DNA of 64,000 nt from positions 806,001 to 870,000 of the forward strand of contig JAWPMN010000001.1 in the NCBI GenBank assembly GCA_033344895.1, read 5' to 3'. The first letter of the stretch is position 1; each line of letters begins with the position of its first letter. The notes beneath the pieces are model-generated. The model was given only the letters and a program-made list of their open reading frames with translations. It did no database searches and was not told the origin of the DNA. Shown one piece after another: positions 37,703 through 46,611 of this stretch. The DNA comes from Alphaproteobacteria bacterium. GTDB lineage: Bacteria; Pseudomonadota; Alphaproteobacteria; UBA8366; Aestuariispiraceae. The translations under genes and the position numbers were made by a program.

Positions 37703-37759
37703 GTTTCGTCAATTCCCGCAATGCCAGACCGTGCGAACTTGATCTTCGGTGCGGACTCA

Positions 37760-37790
37760 CTTAAATACGCATCTAAGATATTTATTTAAG
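37760..37790. promoter_or_regulatory. 31-bp imperfect palindrome in front of the truncated hemoglobin gene
   Basis: CTTAAATACGCATCT (37760-37774) and AGATATTTATTTAAG (37776-37790) match as reverse complements at 12 of 15 positions around a single A. It ends 8 nt before the ATG and overlaps the ribosome-binding region. The ATCT/AGAT and AAAT/ATTT blocks recall half-sites of Rrf2-family nitric oxide or iron regulators, but arm order differs from classic NsrR sites. Confidence 0.6.
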
Positions 37791-37798
37791 AGAGGCCC

Positions 37799-38272
37799 AT
37801 GGAAGCGCAGCATAAAGAGCCGGTCCCGAATGCCGGGAGCCGGGCCGGGATCGACGAGGCCCTGATCGAACGCGTTGTCCGTGCCTTCTATGATCGCATT
37901 CGCGCGGACGCCCTGCTGGGCCCCGTCTTCGAAGACCGGATCACAGACTGGGAACCGCACCTTCAGCGCATGTTCGCCTTCTGGTCATCGGTCACGCTGA
38001 TGAGCGGCCGGTACAGCGGGCAGCCCATGGCAAAGCATGCCTTCCTGCCCGTGGATGCCCGACATTTCGACCGCTGGCTCCAACTGTTCGGCGAAACGGT
38101 GCGGGAGCTGTGCCCGCCTGCGGCGGCGGAGATCTTCGAAGACCGTGCCGGTCGCATCGCCGCCAGTCTCGAACTGGGCATCTCCATGCAGTGCGGAAAG
38201 ATGCTGCGAAAGGGAGAACGACTCCGCCGCCCCGACGACGAGGTGCATCTGCCCTCGGCACAGATACCGTGA
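37799..38272 (+). CDS. Group III truncated hemoglobin
   Basis: A 157-residue globin of the truncated group III (P) class. Residues typical of the class are visible: ALIERVVRAFYDRIRADALLGPVFEDRITDWEPHLQRMFAFWSSVTLMSGRYSGQPMAKH, followed by the proximal His region HFDRWLQLFGETV. Such proteins bind oxygen or nitric oxide and are often controlled by nitrosative-stress regulators. The C-terminal helix is followed by a charged tail. A palindrome at 37760-37790 next to the start suggests dedicated regulation. The closest neighbour downstream, 70 nt on, is a HisC-like aminotransferase. Confidence 0.93.
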   Translation: MEAQHKEPVPNAGSRAGIDEALIERVVRAFYDRIRADALLGPVFEDRITDWEPHLQRMFAFWSSVTLMSGRYSGQPMAKHAFLPVDARHFDRWLQLFGETVRELCPPAAAEIFEDRAGRIAASLELGISMQCGKMLRKGERLRRPDDEVHLPSAQIP

Positions 38273-38342
38273 CCGGATAGCGCTATCGCGCGGTCGCCGG
38301 TTCGGCATAGACTTCGGGGATACTGATCAGTCGAGAGTCCCG

Positions 38343-39446
38343 ATGCCGCCCCGCCCAGTTGCCAGCATTGCCAGCCTTCCCATCCTTCCCATCGGCGACT
38401 CCGGCGCCGACGGCGTCTCCCGGATCGTCGGTCTGGCGAATAACGAGAACGCCGAACGCCCGTCGCCAGCGGTGCTTGCCGCCATCGCCGAAGGCGGCCG
38501 CCATGCAAACCGCTACCCCGATGTTGGGCAAACCGCATTGCGCGAAGCCATCGCCCGCCGGTACGGCGGCCTGAATCCGGACCGGATCGTCTGCGGCGTC
38601 GGGTCCAGCGACCTGATCGCACTGTTGGCTCAATGTTATTGCGGGACGGGGGATGAAACCCTGATCGGCCGCCAGGGCTATCTCTACTTTGCCATCGCGA
38701 CCAGGGCGGCGGGCGGAACCCCGGCCCTGGCCGGATCGGATGTCATCGGAAACCGGCCCGGCTTCGACCCGGATGCCATTCTGGCCGCGGTCACACCAAG
38801 GACACGGATCGTGTTTCTGGACAATCCCAGCAACCCGCTCGGCACCATCGTTGATCGCAACGAGCTGCACGCCTTTCGGGCCGCGCTGCGCGAAGACATT
38901 CTTCTGGTGCTCGATGCGGCCTATGCGGACTATGTCATCGATCCCGATTTCGACGCCGGCGATTCCCTCGTCGATCAGGGTGACAACACCGTTGTACTGA
39001 GAACTTTTTCCAAAATTTACGGATTGGCCGGCTTGCGCGTCGGCTGGGCCCATGCCTCCGCCGGGATTGCGCAGACATTGCGGCGTATCATCCGTCCCGG
39101 CAGCATCGCCAGCCCGTCGCTGGCAGCGGCGGTGACGGCCGTCGGGGAGGCGGAACTGATCGCGGCACGGCGGCAACGCAATGCGGATATCCGGGATCGG
39201 TTCGCCGCCGAGCTGTCGGCCCTGCCCGGGGTATCCGTTCTGCCAAGTCACACAAATTTCGTCTTCACGACCTTTCACGAGACGGCCCGGCATCCAGCCG
39301 CGGCGGTCTGCGACATGGCAAAAGCTGAGGGCGTCCTTTTACGTCCCATGGGGCCCTACGGTCAGCCGAACAGCCTGCGCATCACCATCGGCACGGCGGA
39401 GGACATGGAGATCGCAACGCAAGTGTTGCGCGGAATTCTTACCTAG
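38343..39446 (+). CDS. Histidinol-phosphate aminotransferase family protein
   Basis: A 367-residue fold-type I PLP aminotransferase of the HisC branch. It shows RIVGLANNENAERPSPAV at the N-terminus, VCGVGSSDLIALLAQ, FLDNPSNPLGTIVD with the substrate/cofactor Asn, LVLDAAYADYV with the PLP Asp and Tyr, and the Schiff-base Lys in RTFSKIYGLAGLRVGWA. The gene is isolated from other his genes, so it could act on histidinol phosphate or on another aromatic or amino substrate. The start is the ATG at 38343. It is convergent with the flavoprotein gene and overlaps it by 8 nt. Confidence 0.88.
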   Translation: MPPRPVASIASLPILPIGDSGADGVSRIVGLANNENAERPSPAVLAAIAEGGRHANRYPDVGQTALREAIARRYGGLNPDRIVCGVGSSDLIALLAQCYCGTGDETLIGRQGYLYFAIATRAAGGTPALAGSDVIGNRPGFDPDAILAAVTPRTRIVFLDNPSNPLGTIVDRNELHAFRAALREDILLVLDAAYADYVIDPDFDAGDSLVDQGDNTVVLRTFSKIYGLAGLRVGWAHASAGIAQTLRRIIRPGSIASPSLAAAVTAVGEAELIAARRQRNADIRDRFAAELSALPGVSVLPSHTNFVFTTFHETARHPAAAVCDMAKAEGVLLRPMGPYGQPNSLRITIGTAEDMEIATQVLRGILT

Positions 39447-40821
39447 AACGGGCGGCGTGGCTGCCGGCCAGGTTCCCCAGGGTCACTGCCGTCAGAAGGC
39501 CGTTTCCGGACAGGTATCCGTCGACAAAGGGCCCCGAGACACCGCAGGCCGCCCCGCCCCCGGCATAGAGATTGCCGATCGGACGATCCGTGCCGCGTCG
39601 AAGAACACGGCCATTTGCATCGACCCGCAAGCCACCCTGGGTATGAAACAGTGCCCCGGTAACCTTCACCGCATAGAAGGGTGCTTCCAGCGGCGCCTGC
39701 AGCCCCATGCGACGACCGAAGCGATCCGGTCCGGGCTGGGCGGTTTCAGCCACGGATCGGCGAAGAGCCTCCACCGGGACGCCGATCGTTTCCGCCAGTC
39801 CGGCAATGTCATCGGCCTCCCGCACCGCGCCTTGCGCCAGGGCTGCACGGTAATCGTCAAAATCGAGGCCGAGTTGATGACGGCGCGCATCGTAAATGTT
39901 CCACGCGACACCGCCAGGTTGCGCCAGCACGGAAACCGCCTGTTCGGAATAGCCGGCATGCTCGTTGGAAAACCGGTGCCCGGCAGCATTCACCTGTATC
40001 CCGCCCTCCATCATCAGGGCCCAAGTGATCAGGATGCCATGTGGGGTCGCAACCGATCCGTGCCCCTGATAGGCGGACATGTGCTTGGCTTCACCGCCCA
40101 GGGTCAGCCCCCAGGTGACGGCGTCGCCCTGATTGCCGGGATGGCCGAAATAGTCGGCGCTGGACATCTCCGGGATGTGCTCCGCGACCATGTCCGGATT
40201 TCCACCGAAGCCGTTGCAGGCAAGGATCAGGGCCTCGCAGCCGATATCCTCCGCCGTGCCGTCCGGTCGGACAATCCGCACGCCGGTCACATGGCCGTCA
40301 TCGCGAGCATACAGATCCGTGACGGTCGCCCCGGTCATAATGTCGATCTGTCGGGCAGTGGCCGCCGCGTGCAGCATGCCGATCAGGCTGCGCCCCGTCC
40401 GGTCCGGCGGGGCATGCATGCGCATGACCGAATGGCCCGGATAGAGAAACCCTTCGACCAGTTGAAGGTCGATCTCCGGCATACCGTTCAGCCAGTCGAC
40501 GGTCCTACCCGATGCTTCGGTGACCGCCTTCAGGATGACCGGATCGGAGCGTCCCTTCGACTTGCCCTGGATGTCGCCTGCAAACCCTTCGGCACTATCC
40601 GTTACGCCGCGCGCCTTCTGGCGCACCGTTCCAGCGGCCGGAATCATGCCGGAGGACAGAGCCGTCGATCCCGAAGGCACCGCGTCCCGCTCCAGCACCA
40701 GGACCTCGCCGCCCGCCTCCACCGCACGGAGCGCCGCGACCAGTCCGCAGGCACCGGCTCCGACAATGACGATCGGTACGGTCACCGCGGGGTTCGCATC
40801 GCTCGCCAGGCGAATCGTCAC
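39439..40821 (-). CDS. FAD-dependent oxidoreductase, fumarate reductase/succinate dehydrogenase flavoprotein-like
   Basis: A 460-residue flavoprotein of the FAD-binding-2 type. The N-terminal FAD site is PIVIVGAGACGLVAALRAVEAGGEVLVLERD, followed by GSTALSSGMIPAAG. The substrate domain includes RTGRSLIGMLHAAA and ALILACNGFGGNPDMV. The C-terminus has FHTQGGLRVDANGRVLRRG and NLYAGGGAACGVSGPFVDGYLSGNGLLTAVTLG. Related enzymes add or remove hydrogens across a C-C bond next to a carboxylate or ketone. The GTG start at 40821 overlaps the hydrolase stop (GTGA). It is the last gene of the GntR operon. Confidence 0.88.
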   Translation of the reverse strand: MTIRLASDANPAVTVPIVIVGAGACGLVAALRAVEAGGEVLVLERDAVPSGSTALSSGMIPAAGTVRQKARGVTDSAEGFAGDIQGKSKGRSDPVILKAVTEASGRTVDWLNGMPEIDLQLVEGFLYPGHSVMRMHAPPDRTGRSLIGMLHAAATARQIDIMTGATVTDLYARDDGHVTGVRIVRPDGTAEDIGCEALILACNGFGGNPDMVAEHIPEMSSADYFGHPGNQGDAVTWGLTLGGEAKHMSAYQGHGSVATPHGILITWALMMEGGIQVNAAGHRFSNEHAGYSEQAVSVLAQPGGVAWNIYDARRHQLGLDFDDYRAALAQGAVREADDIAGLAETIGVPVEALRRSVAETAQPGPDRFGRRMGLQAPLEAPFYAVKVTGALFHTQGGLRVDANGRVLRRGTDRPIGNLYAGGGAACGVSGPFVDGYLSGNGLLTAVTLGNLAGSHAARSR

Positions 40822-41429
40822 CGGCCTGCCCCGATCTCTGCCAGGGCCTCGGCACAGGTCATCTGACGTCCAACGCTGCGCAGGCCCGCCAGGTTGTCGG
40901 CGTGGACCTCCCGGGAAAAGGCAGCGCAACCGTCGCTGAGGATCGTCACGTGAAAGTCCCGGACATGTGCATCGCGCGCCGTCGAGGCGACTCCGCCATT
41001 GGTCACGATCCCGGCAATCATCAGGTGTTCGATCCCCGCACGCTTCAGAACCCATTCGAGTCGCGACATGTAAAAGGCTGAATAGGCGACCTTTTCGACC
41101 GACAGATCGGCCGGCTTCAGTTCATCGACCAGATCCTGGCCGAAACTGCCCGGCGCGAAATCTCCCTTCTCCAGAAACGGGCGCAATCTCTTCAGATGGG
41201 GGGAGATGAAGGGCTCGCCTCCCTTTCCGGGTACCAGGGTGAACTGTGTGGACACGATCCAGCCACCCGCAGCGCGCATGGCTTCGGTCAAGGGACGCAG
41301 CCGTTCCGGCAGCGCCGCGATATCCTTCGCTCCGACGCCGGCCCGGGCGTAGGCTCCTTCAGGATGGATGAAGTCGTTCTGCAGATCGACCAGCAGCAGG
41401 GCCGTCCGCGTCCAGTCGGAACCCGTCAC
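40818..41429 (-). CDS. Isochorismatase-family hydrolase lacking the canonical nucleophilic Cys
   Basis: A 203-residue isochorismatase-fold protein. The catalytic Asp is in TALLLVDLQNDFIHPEGA and the Lys is in LSVEKVAYSAFYMSRLEWVLK. The third position, normally Cys in TNVCVESTARDA, is Gly in IVTNGGVASTARDAHVRDFHV. The same replacement occurs in true isochorismatases such as EntB and PhzD, which use a different mechanism, so it may hydrolyse an ether, or a non-amide bond, rather than act as an N-carbamoyl amidase. It overlaps hyuA and the flavoprotein gene by 4 nt each. Confidence 0.88.
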   Translation of the reverse strand: MTGSDWTRTALLLVDLQNDFIHPEGAYARAGVGAKDIAALPERLRPLTEAMRAAGGWIVSTQFTLVPGKGGEPFISPHLKRLRPFLEKGDFAPGSFGQDLVDELKPADLSVEKVAYSAFYMSRLEWVLKRAGIEHLMIAGIVTNGGVASTARDAHVRDFHVTILSDGCAAFSREVHADNLAGLRSVGRQMTCAEALAEIGAGR

Positions 41430-43507
41430 GCCGTCCCTTCCTTTCTTTCGATGATCAGATTTCCGTAATCGTCGACCCGCCCGCGCAGATCCGGTTCCAC
41501 GAAGATCGTCGTATCCGCCTGTTCCAGAACCGCCGGTCCCTCGACCTGTGCCCCGACCGGCAGGGCCAGTCGGTCATACACCGTCGCCTCGTGCCAGGCG
41601 CCGTCCGCCCAGATCTGGCGCGTGCCGGTCCTCGCCGCCTCCATCGTGAGACCGGCCGCCGGGGCCAGAATGGAGAGATCGAATTTGGGCCGAAGCCCGA
41701 TGCAGGCGACCCGAAGATTCATGACACGGATCGGAATGCCATCCAGAAGCCGGCCGAAAGCCGATTTGTAAGCCGCCTCGAAAGCCTTTCGGATCAGCGA
41801 CGCGCTGATACCAGCCCTGCCATTCTCCACAGTGACGGGCAGCGGCACGGCAACAGTATGGGTCTGCCCAAGATACAGCATGTCCAGTTCCACCTGACAG
41901 GTGCGCCCCTCGAACCCGACACCGGCCCGGTCGAGAAGCGCATCGCTATCCTCTGCGATCCCGACGATCCGGCGATCCAGCGCCGCGACGTCAAGCTCAT
42001 CCAACATCGCGTTCAAGGTTTCGACCCGGTCGTGCCGCATGTCGGCGATCACACACCCCAGGGCGCTGGTCACGCCGGGATAGCGCGGCACCAGCGCACG
42101 GGCGAGGCCGATCTCCTTGATCAGCGCACCGGTATGCAGCGCACCGCCGCCGCCGAACGGCATGGCGACGAAGTTCTTCGGATCATGGCCCCGCTCAACG
42201 GATACCAGCCGGATCGCGCCGGCCATCCGCGCATTGGCAACGCGGATGATGGCCTCCGCCGCCGCCATCACATCGATGCCCAAAGGTTCGGCAATGTGCT
42301 TGCGGATCGCTTCCTTCGCGGCATCGAGGTCCAGCCGGTCCAGCTTGCCGCCGATCGGACTTGCGGCGTCGATCCGGCCCAGCACCGTATTGGCATCGGT
42401 CACGGTCGGTCGGTCATTCCCCAGACCGTAACAGACAGGCCCCGGATCCGATCCGGCGCTTTCCGGGCCGACCTGCAGGATGCCGCCCCGGTCAACATGG
42501 GCGATGGACCCGCCACCGGCCCCGATTGTCGTGATCTCGATCATCGGCGTCCGCACGACCATGCCGAAATCGATCTCCGTCTGGGCGGCCAGGGCGCTTT
42601 GTCCCTCGGCCACCAGGGACACATCGAAACTGGTGCCCCCCATGTCACAGGTGATGATGTTCGGATAGCCCGCCTTTTCGGCGATATAGGCCCCGGCGAT
42701 AACCCCCGCGGCCGGTCCCGACAGGGCCGTTCGAACCGGAAGGCGGCGCGCCGTGTCGACCGACATGACGCCGCCGTTGGACTGAACGATCAATACTTCG
42801 CCGGCAAACCCGCCGTCACGCAGCCCTGCCTCCAGCTTCTGGAGGTAAGACCCCACGGGTGGTTGGAGATAGGCGTTCAGCGATGCCGTCGATCCGCGCT
42901 CGAACTCTCTTATCTCCGGCAGGATGTCGGAAGCCACGCTGATATGATCGTTCGGCCAGACCGACTTCAACGCCGCCAGCGCCGCCTGCTCATTGGCCGG
43001 ATTGGCATAGGCGTTGATGAAGAACAGGCAGACGGATTCCGCGCCGCGGGCCAACAGCGTCTGCGCGGCACGCTGCACGGCGTCGACATCGACCGGCGTA
43101 TGGACCGTGCCGTCCGCCAGCACCCGCTCCGGCACTTCCAGCCGCAGATCCCGCGGCACGACCGGATCGAAGGTTCCCCACAGCCCCCAGGTCTTGGGCC
43201 GGTCGCGGCGTCTCATCTCCAGGACATCGCGAAAGCCCTCGGTCGTGATCACGCCGGTGCGCGCGCCCTTGCGTTCCAGCAGGGCGTTGGTGCCGACCGT
43301 CGTCCCATGAACAATGGTTGCGATCGCTGCCAGATTATCGACGCGCTGTCCGATCCCCTCACGAATTCCGATCGACTGATCGCCCCGCGTCGAGGGCACC
43401 TTGGCAACGGTGCAGGAGCCATCCGCCTCATTCAGAAAGAACAGATCGGTGAAGGTTCCCCCGACATCGACACCAACGACGGTCCGGTTCGCACCTGTCC
43501 CGGTCAT
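41426..43507 (-). CDS. hyuA: Hydantoinase/oxoprolinase family protein, HyuA-type subunit
   Basis: A 693-residue HyuA subunit. The N-terminal actin-like ATPase part begins VVGVDVGGTFTDLFFLNEADGSCTVAKVPST. Mid-protein motifs include VQSNGGVMSVDTARRLPVRTALSGPAAGVIAGA, ITCDMGGTSFDVSLV, and the IGAGGGSIAHVDRGGILQVGPESAGSDPGPVCYGLG block. VSVERGHDPKNFVAMPFGGGGALH is also diagnostic. With HyuB it forms ATP-dependent enzymes acting on hydantoins, 5-oxoproline or ketones; the substrate here is unknown. It overlaps hyuB by 4 nt. Confidence 0.94.
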   Translation of the reverse strand: MTGTGANRTVVGVDVGGTFTDLFFLNEADGSCTVAKVPSTRGDQSIGIREGIGQRVDNLAAIATIVHGTTVGTNALLERKGARTGVITTEGFRDVLEMRRRDRPKTWGLWGTFDPVVPRDLRLEVPERVLADGTVHTPVDVDAVQRAAQTLLARGAESVCLFFINAYANPANEQAALAALKSVWPNDHISVASDILPEIREFERGSTASLNAYLQPPVGSYLQKLEAGLRDGGFAGEVLIVQSNGGVMSVDTARRLPVRTALSGPAAGVIAGAYIAEKAGYPNIITCDMGGTSFDVSLVAEGQSALAAQTEIDFGMVVRTPMIEITTIGAGGGSIAHVDRGGILQVGPESAGSDPGPVCYGLGNDRPTVTDANTVLGRIDAASPIGGKLDRLDLDAAKEAIRKHIAEPLGIDVMAAAEAIIRVANARMAGAIRLVSVERGHDPKNFVAMPFGGGGALHTGALIKEIGLARALVPRYPGVTSALGCVIADMRHDRVETLNAMLDELDVAALDRRIVGIAEDSDALLDRAGVGFEGRTCQVELDMLYLGQTHTVAVPLPVTVENGRAGISASLIRKAFEAAYKSAFGRLLDGIPIRVMNLRVACIGLRPKFDLSILAPAAGLTMEAARTGTRQIWADGAWHEATVYDRLALPVGAQVEGPAVLEQADTTIFVEPDLRGRVDDYGNLIIERKEGTA

Positions 43508-45240
43508 CGGCCGCTCTCCGCTCTCAGGGCTTCCGTCGCCGCAGCATCGTATTCCCCATCGGCGCTGACCACGCAGGCATAGTCCCGCCGGGCTGCGTCG
43601 GGCGAGAGATAGCCGAGCCGGACATCACGTGCGATCGCTTCGGCAGGCCGCTGTCGCGGATTGCCGTAGCCGCCGCCGCCGGGCGTCTCCAGGCGGACCC
43701 GTCGACCCCGGGACAGTTTCATACCAAGCATCTTCGACGTCATCGGCGGCTCTCGCCATCCGTCACCGTCCTGATAGGCGAACCGGTTGGCAGCCGCGGC
43801 GCCACCGCCGACAACCCCCGGCGGGCGATAACGCCCCCTTTCACCGAACAGAAAGGCATCGGCTTTCTCTTCCAGCAATTCGATTTCATAGACCGCGCCG
43901 CAGCCTCCCCGGGTTTCTCCCGCCCCGCCGCTGTCAGGGCGCAACGCCCATTCCGTAAACCGCACCGGATAGGCGGATTCGAGGATTTCCAGTGGCGGGA
44001 TCGTCGCCGTCGAGATCGGCGCGTTGCCATGGTTCAGGCCGTCCCCTTCCGGATGACCGCCATGCCCGCCACCAAAGAAGGAGAACATGACCCAACGCCG
44101 CCCGTCCTTACGGTGGCCCGCCAGGGATAGCGCATTAATCGTTCCGTAGGCACAGCCGTTCACCCGCTCCGGCGCTGCAGCCGCCAAGGCGACGAAGACC
44201 GTATCTATGACCCGCAGGATTGTTTCCGTATAACCACCGACGGGCTTTGGCGCCTGAACCGACAGCAGACAATCCTCCGGAATGGTAAAATCGATGGGCT
44301 CCAGCACGCCGGCATTCGCCGGCACGTCCTGAAAGACATGCTTCAGGGCGACATAGCAGGACGCGATCGCCGTCGACCGCGCGATATTGACCGGTCCGGC
44401 ACAAGCCCCGGAGGTTCCGGAGAAATCCAGATGCATCCGGCCCCCCGACACTTCGATCGCCAGGGCGATCTTCAGCGGGACATCGTCAATACCGTCATTG
44501 TCCAGAAAATCCTCGGCCTCGTAGCGGCCATCCGGCAGGGAGGCGATCAGGTCGCGCATCAGGGTTGCCGCCCGCGTCTTCAGTTCCTCCAGCGCATCGG
44601 CAACCGTCTGCGCACCGTACTCGTCGAGCAGAAGCGCGAGACGCCGCTCACCCAGTTCCAGCGCATTGATCTGACCATTCAGGTCACCGTAGAGAGAACC
44701 GGGCAGTCGGGAATTGGCCTGCAGGATCGCGACGATGTCCGGACGGTAGCTTCCGGCGTCATACAGCTTGACCGGCGGAATCAACATGCCTTCCTGAAAG
44801 CATTCGGTCGCCGCCGGGTTGTAGTTACCGGGCACGGCCCCGCCAACATCGTGCCAGTGTCCGACAGACGCCAGCCAGCAGAACAGGTTTCCGTCATGAA
44901 AGAACGGGCGCACCAGCTTGAAGTCCGACAGATGCGTGCCGCCGTCATAGGGGTCATTGAAAATCCAGACATCACCTGGCTGGGGCCCGCCCTGTGCCGT
45001 AGCCCGATCGATCACCGCCTTTACCGCGAAGGCCATCGCGCCGACAAAAACCGGCAGCCCGGACTTCCCCTGAACCAGGGTTTCGCCGGTTTCCGCATGA
45101 TAGAGACCATGGCTGGCGTCATGCGCCTCTGCAATGATCGGGTTGAAGGCACTGCGGAACAGGGTCGCATCCATCTCGTCCGCGATCTGCTCCAGCCGGC
45201 CGCGCAACACGGCCAGGGTTACCGGGTCCAAAGCGGACAT
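43504..45240 (-). CDS. hyuB: Hydantoinase/oxoprolinase family protein, HyuB-type subunit
   Basis: A 578-residue HyuB subunit beginning MSALDPVTLAVLRGRLEQIADEMDATLFRSAFNPIIAEAHDASHGLY. It has GDVWIFNDPYDGGTHLSDFKLVRPFFHDG, DFSGTSGACAGPVNIARS, and the C-terminal SGGAGETRGGCGAVYEIELLEEKADAFLFGERGRYRPPGVVGG. The start at 45240 is one nucleotide past the stop of the upstream lyase gene; an earlier in-frame ATG would overlap it. HyuA and HyuB together form the catalytic complex. Confidence 0.94.
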   Translation of the reverse strand: MSALDPVTLAVLRGRLEQIADEMDATLFRSAFNPIIAEAHDASHGLYHAETGETLVQGKSGLPVFVGAMAFAVKAVIDRATAQGGPQPGDVWIFNDPYDGGTHLSDFKLVRPFFHDGNLFCWLASVGHWHDVGGAVPGNYNPAATECFQEGMLIPPVKLYDAGSYRPDIVAILQANSRLPGSLYGDLNGQINALELGERRLALLLDEYGAQTVADALEELKTRAATLMRDLIASLPDGRYEAEDFLDNDGIDDVPLKIALAIEVSGGRMHLDFSGTSGACAGPVNIARSTAIASCYVALKHVFQDVPANAGVLEPIDFTIPEDCLLSVQAPKPVGGYTETILRVIDTVFVALAAAAPERVNGCAYGTINALSLAGHRKDGRRWVMFSFFGGGHGGHPEGDGLNHGNAPISTATIPPLEILESAYPVRFTEWALRPDSGGAGETRGGCGAVYEIELLEEKADAFLFGERGRYRPPGVVGGGAAAANRFAYQDGDGWREPPMTSKMLGMKLSRGRRVRLETPGGGGYGNPRQRPAEAIARDVRLGYLSPDAARRDYACVVSADGEYDAAATEALRAESGR

Positions 45241-45241
45241 G

Positions 45242-46126
45242 TCACTCCGTCTCCTCACCATCATAACGGCGGCCGCGTTCCAGCATTTCGGGTGTGCCGA
45301 TGGCCGCGTTCAAATCCTTGAAATCCAGCATCCGGTCCCGGAACGGCCCGGTGGTTCCGGCGCTTTTCAGCGACGAGAAATAGTTGCGCATCGTATGGCC
45401 GACGGCGCGGGCCAATCCGCCCGGAAAGATCGCGATCTTGTAGCCCTGCGCCTGCAACTCCTCGGCACTGCGCAGCGGCGTCTTGCCTCCCTCCACCATA
45501 TTGGCCAGCAGCGGAACGCGTCCCCGGAACCGGTCGACGATGGCCGCGACCTGGCCGTCATCCTGCGGTGCCTCGATGAACAGAACATCGCATCCAGCCT
45601 CGGTGTAGGCTTCGGCCCGGTCCAGGGCCGCATTCAGACCTTCAACGCCGATGGCATCGGTGCGGGCGACGATCACCGTATCCGGGTCGCGCCTTGCATC
45701 CAGTGCAGCGGCAATCTTTCCCGCCATTTCCTTCTGCGAAACCAAGGCCTTGCCATCCAAATGCCCGCACCGCTTGGGCATGGACTGGTCCTCGAGCTGG
45801 ATTGCCGCGGCCCCGGCCCGCTCCAACTGGCGAACGGTCTGCTGCACATTCAGCGCATTGCCAAAGCCGGTATCGGCATCGACGACCAGCGCGGCGTCCA
45901 CCCGGTCGGAAAGCCGCGCCACCGTATCCGTCAGTTCCGCCAGTCCGAACAGGCCGATATCGGGACGGCCCAGCCTGGAATAGGCAATCGACGCGCCCGA
46001 TACGTAAAGCGTGTCGAACCCCGCCTCAGACGCGAACAGCGCCCCCATCGCATCATAGGCGCCGGGCGCTACGATGATTCCGTCGCTTTCCAGGCGCTGT
46101 CGCAGTTTCCGTTGCGGCGTCGTCAT
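45242..46126 (-). CDS. Isocitrate lyase/PEP mutase superfamily C-C lyase
   Basis: A 294-residue TIM-barrel lyase. It shows APGAYDAMGALFASEAGFDTLYVSGASIAYSRLGRPDIGL, the ALVVDADTGFGNALNV metal-binding segment, AAIQLEDQSMPKRCGHLDGK with the catalytic KRCGH loop (active lyase form), VIVARTDAIGVEGLNAAL and LFIEAP. KRCGH is seen in methylisocitrate and 2,3-dimethylmalate lyases as well as other carboxylate lyases, so cleavage of a 2-hydroxy, methyl-branched dicarboxylate to pyruvate or oxaloacetate plus an acid is likely. It overlaps the dehydratase small subunit by 4 nt. Confidence 0.9.
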   Translation of the reverse strand: MTTPQRKLRQRLESDGIIVAPGAYDAMGALFASEAGFDTLYVSGASIAYSRLGRPDIGLFGLAELTDTVARLSDRVDAALVVDADTGFGNALNVQQTVRQLERAGAAAIQLEDQSMPKRCGHLDGKALVSQKEMAGKIAAALDARRDPDTVIVARTDAIGVEGLNAALDRAEAYTEAGCDVLFIEAPQDDGQVAAIVDRFRGRVPLLANMVEGGKTPLRSAEELQAQGYKIAIFPGGLARAVGHTMRNYFSSLKSAGTTGPFRDRMLDFKDLNAAIGTPEMLERGRRYDGEETE

Positions 46127-46611
46127 CCGGTCCTCCGGAAGCGTTGTTCGAGATAAGGCACGAGCCCGCCCAGGGCGACGATCTCCAGCAGATGGGCCGG
46201 GACCGCATCGCAGGTCAGGGTCGCCTCCGTGTTCCGGTTGAAGAGTCTGCCCGCCGCCGGATTCAATTCGATTTCGTGACCGGTTTCGATGCTGTCGGCT
46301 GCCTCACAGACCAGCGCCGGCAGCCCAAGATTGAAGGCGTTGCGATAAAAGATGCCGCCGAAACTCCTGGCCACGACCGCGCTCACCCCCAGGATTTTCA
46401 GTGCCTGGGCCGCCTGTTCCCGACTTGAGCCAATGCCGAAATTGCGGCCCGCCACAACGATGTCGCCGGGCCCAACATGTGCCGCGAATTTTGGGTCGAC
46501 GGATTCCAGGCAATGCTTTGCCAGTTCCTCGACAGGCCCCTTCATATAGGCTCCGGGGGCCAACAGATCGGTATCGATGCCATCCCCGAACTTCCAGACC
46601 CGCCCCATCAT
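46123..46611 (-). CDS. Aconitase-type dehydratase, small (LeuD-like) subunit
   Basis: A 162-residue swivel-domain subunit. Family features are VWKFGDGIDTDLLAPGAYMKG, VAGRNFGIGSSREQAAQALKILGVSAVVARSFGGIFYRNAFNLGLPALVC. This is the pattern of 3-isopropylmalate/homoaconitase-like and dimethylmalate/citraconate hydratase small subunits. It starts ATGATG; the first ATG (46611) overlaps the large subunit stop by 4 nt. The leucine-pathway isomerase would normally lie with leuB; here the context is catabolic, so the substrate is probably another hydroxy-dicarboxylate. Confidence 0.9.
   Translation of the reverse strand: MMGRVWKFGDGIDTDLLAPGAYMKGPVEELAKHCLESVDPKFAAHVGPGDIVVAGRNFGIGSSREQAAQALKILGVSAVVARSFGGIFYRNAFNLGLPALVCEAADSIETGHEIELNPAAGRLFNRNTEATLTCDAVPAHLLEIVALGGLVPYLEQRFRRTG

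Noticed and set aside
41591-43582. A 663-codon plus frame opposite hyuA
   Set aside because: Antisense shadow of a clear HyuA gene; Arg/His/Gln-rich composition.
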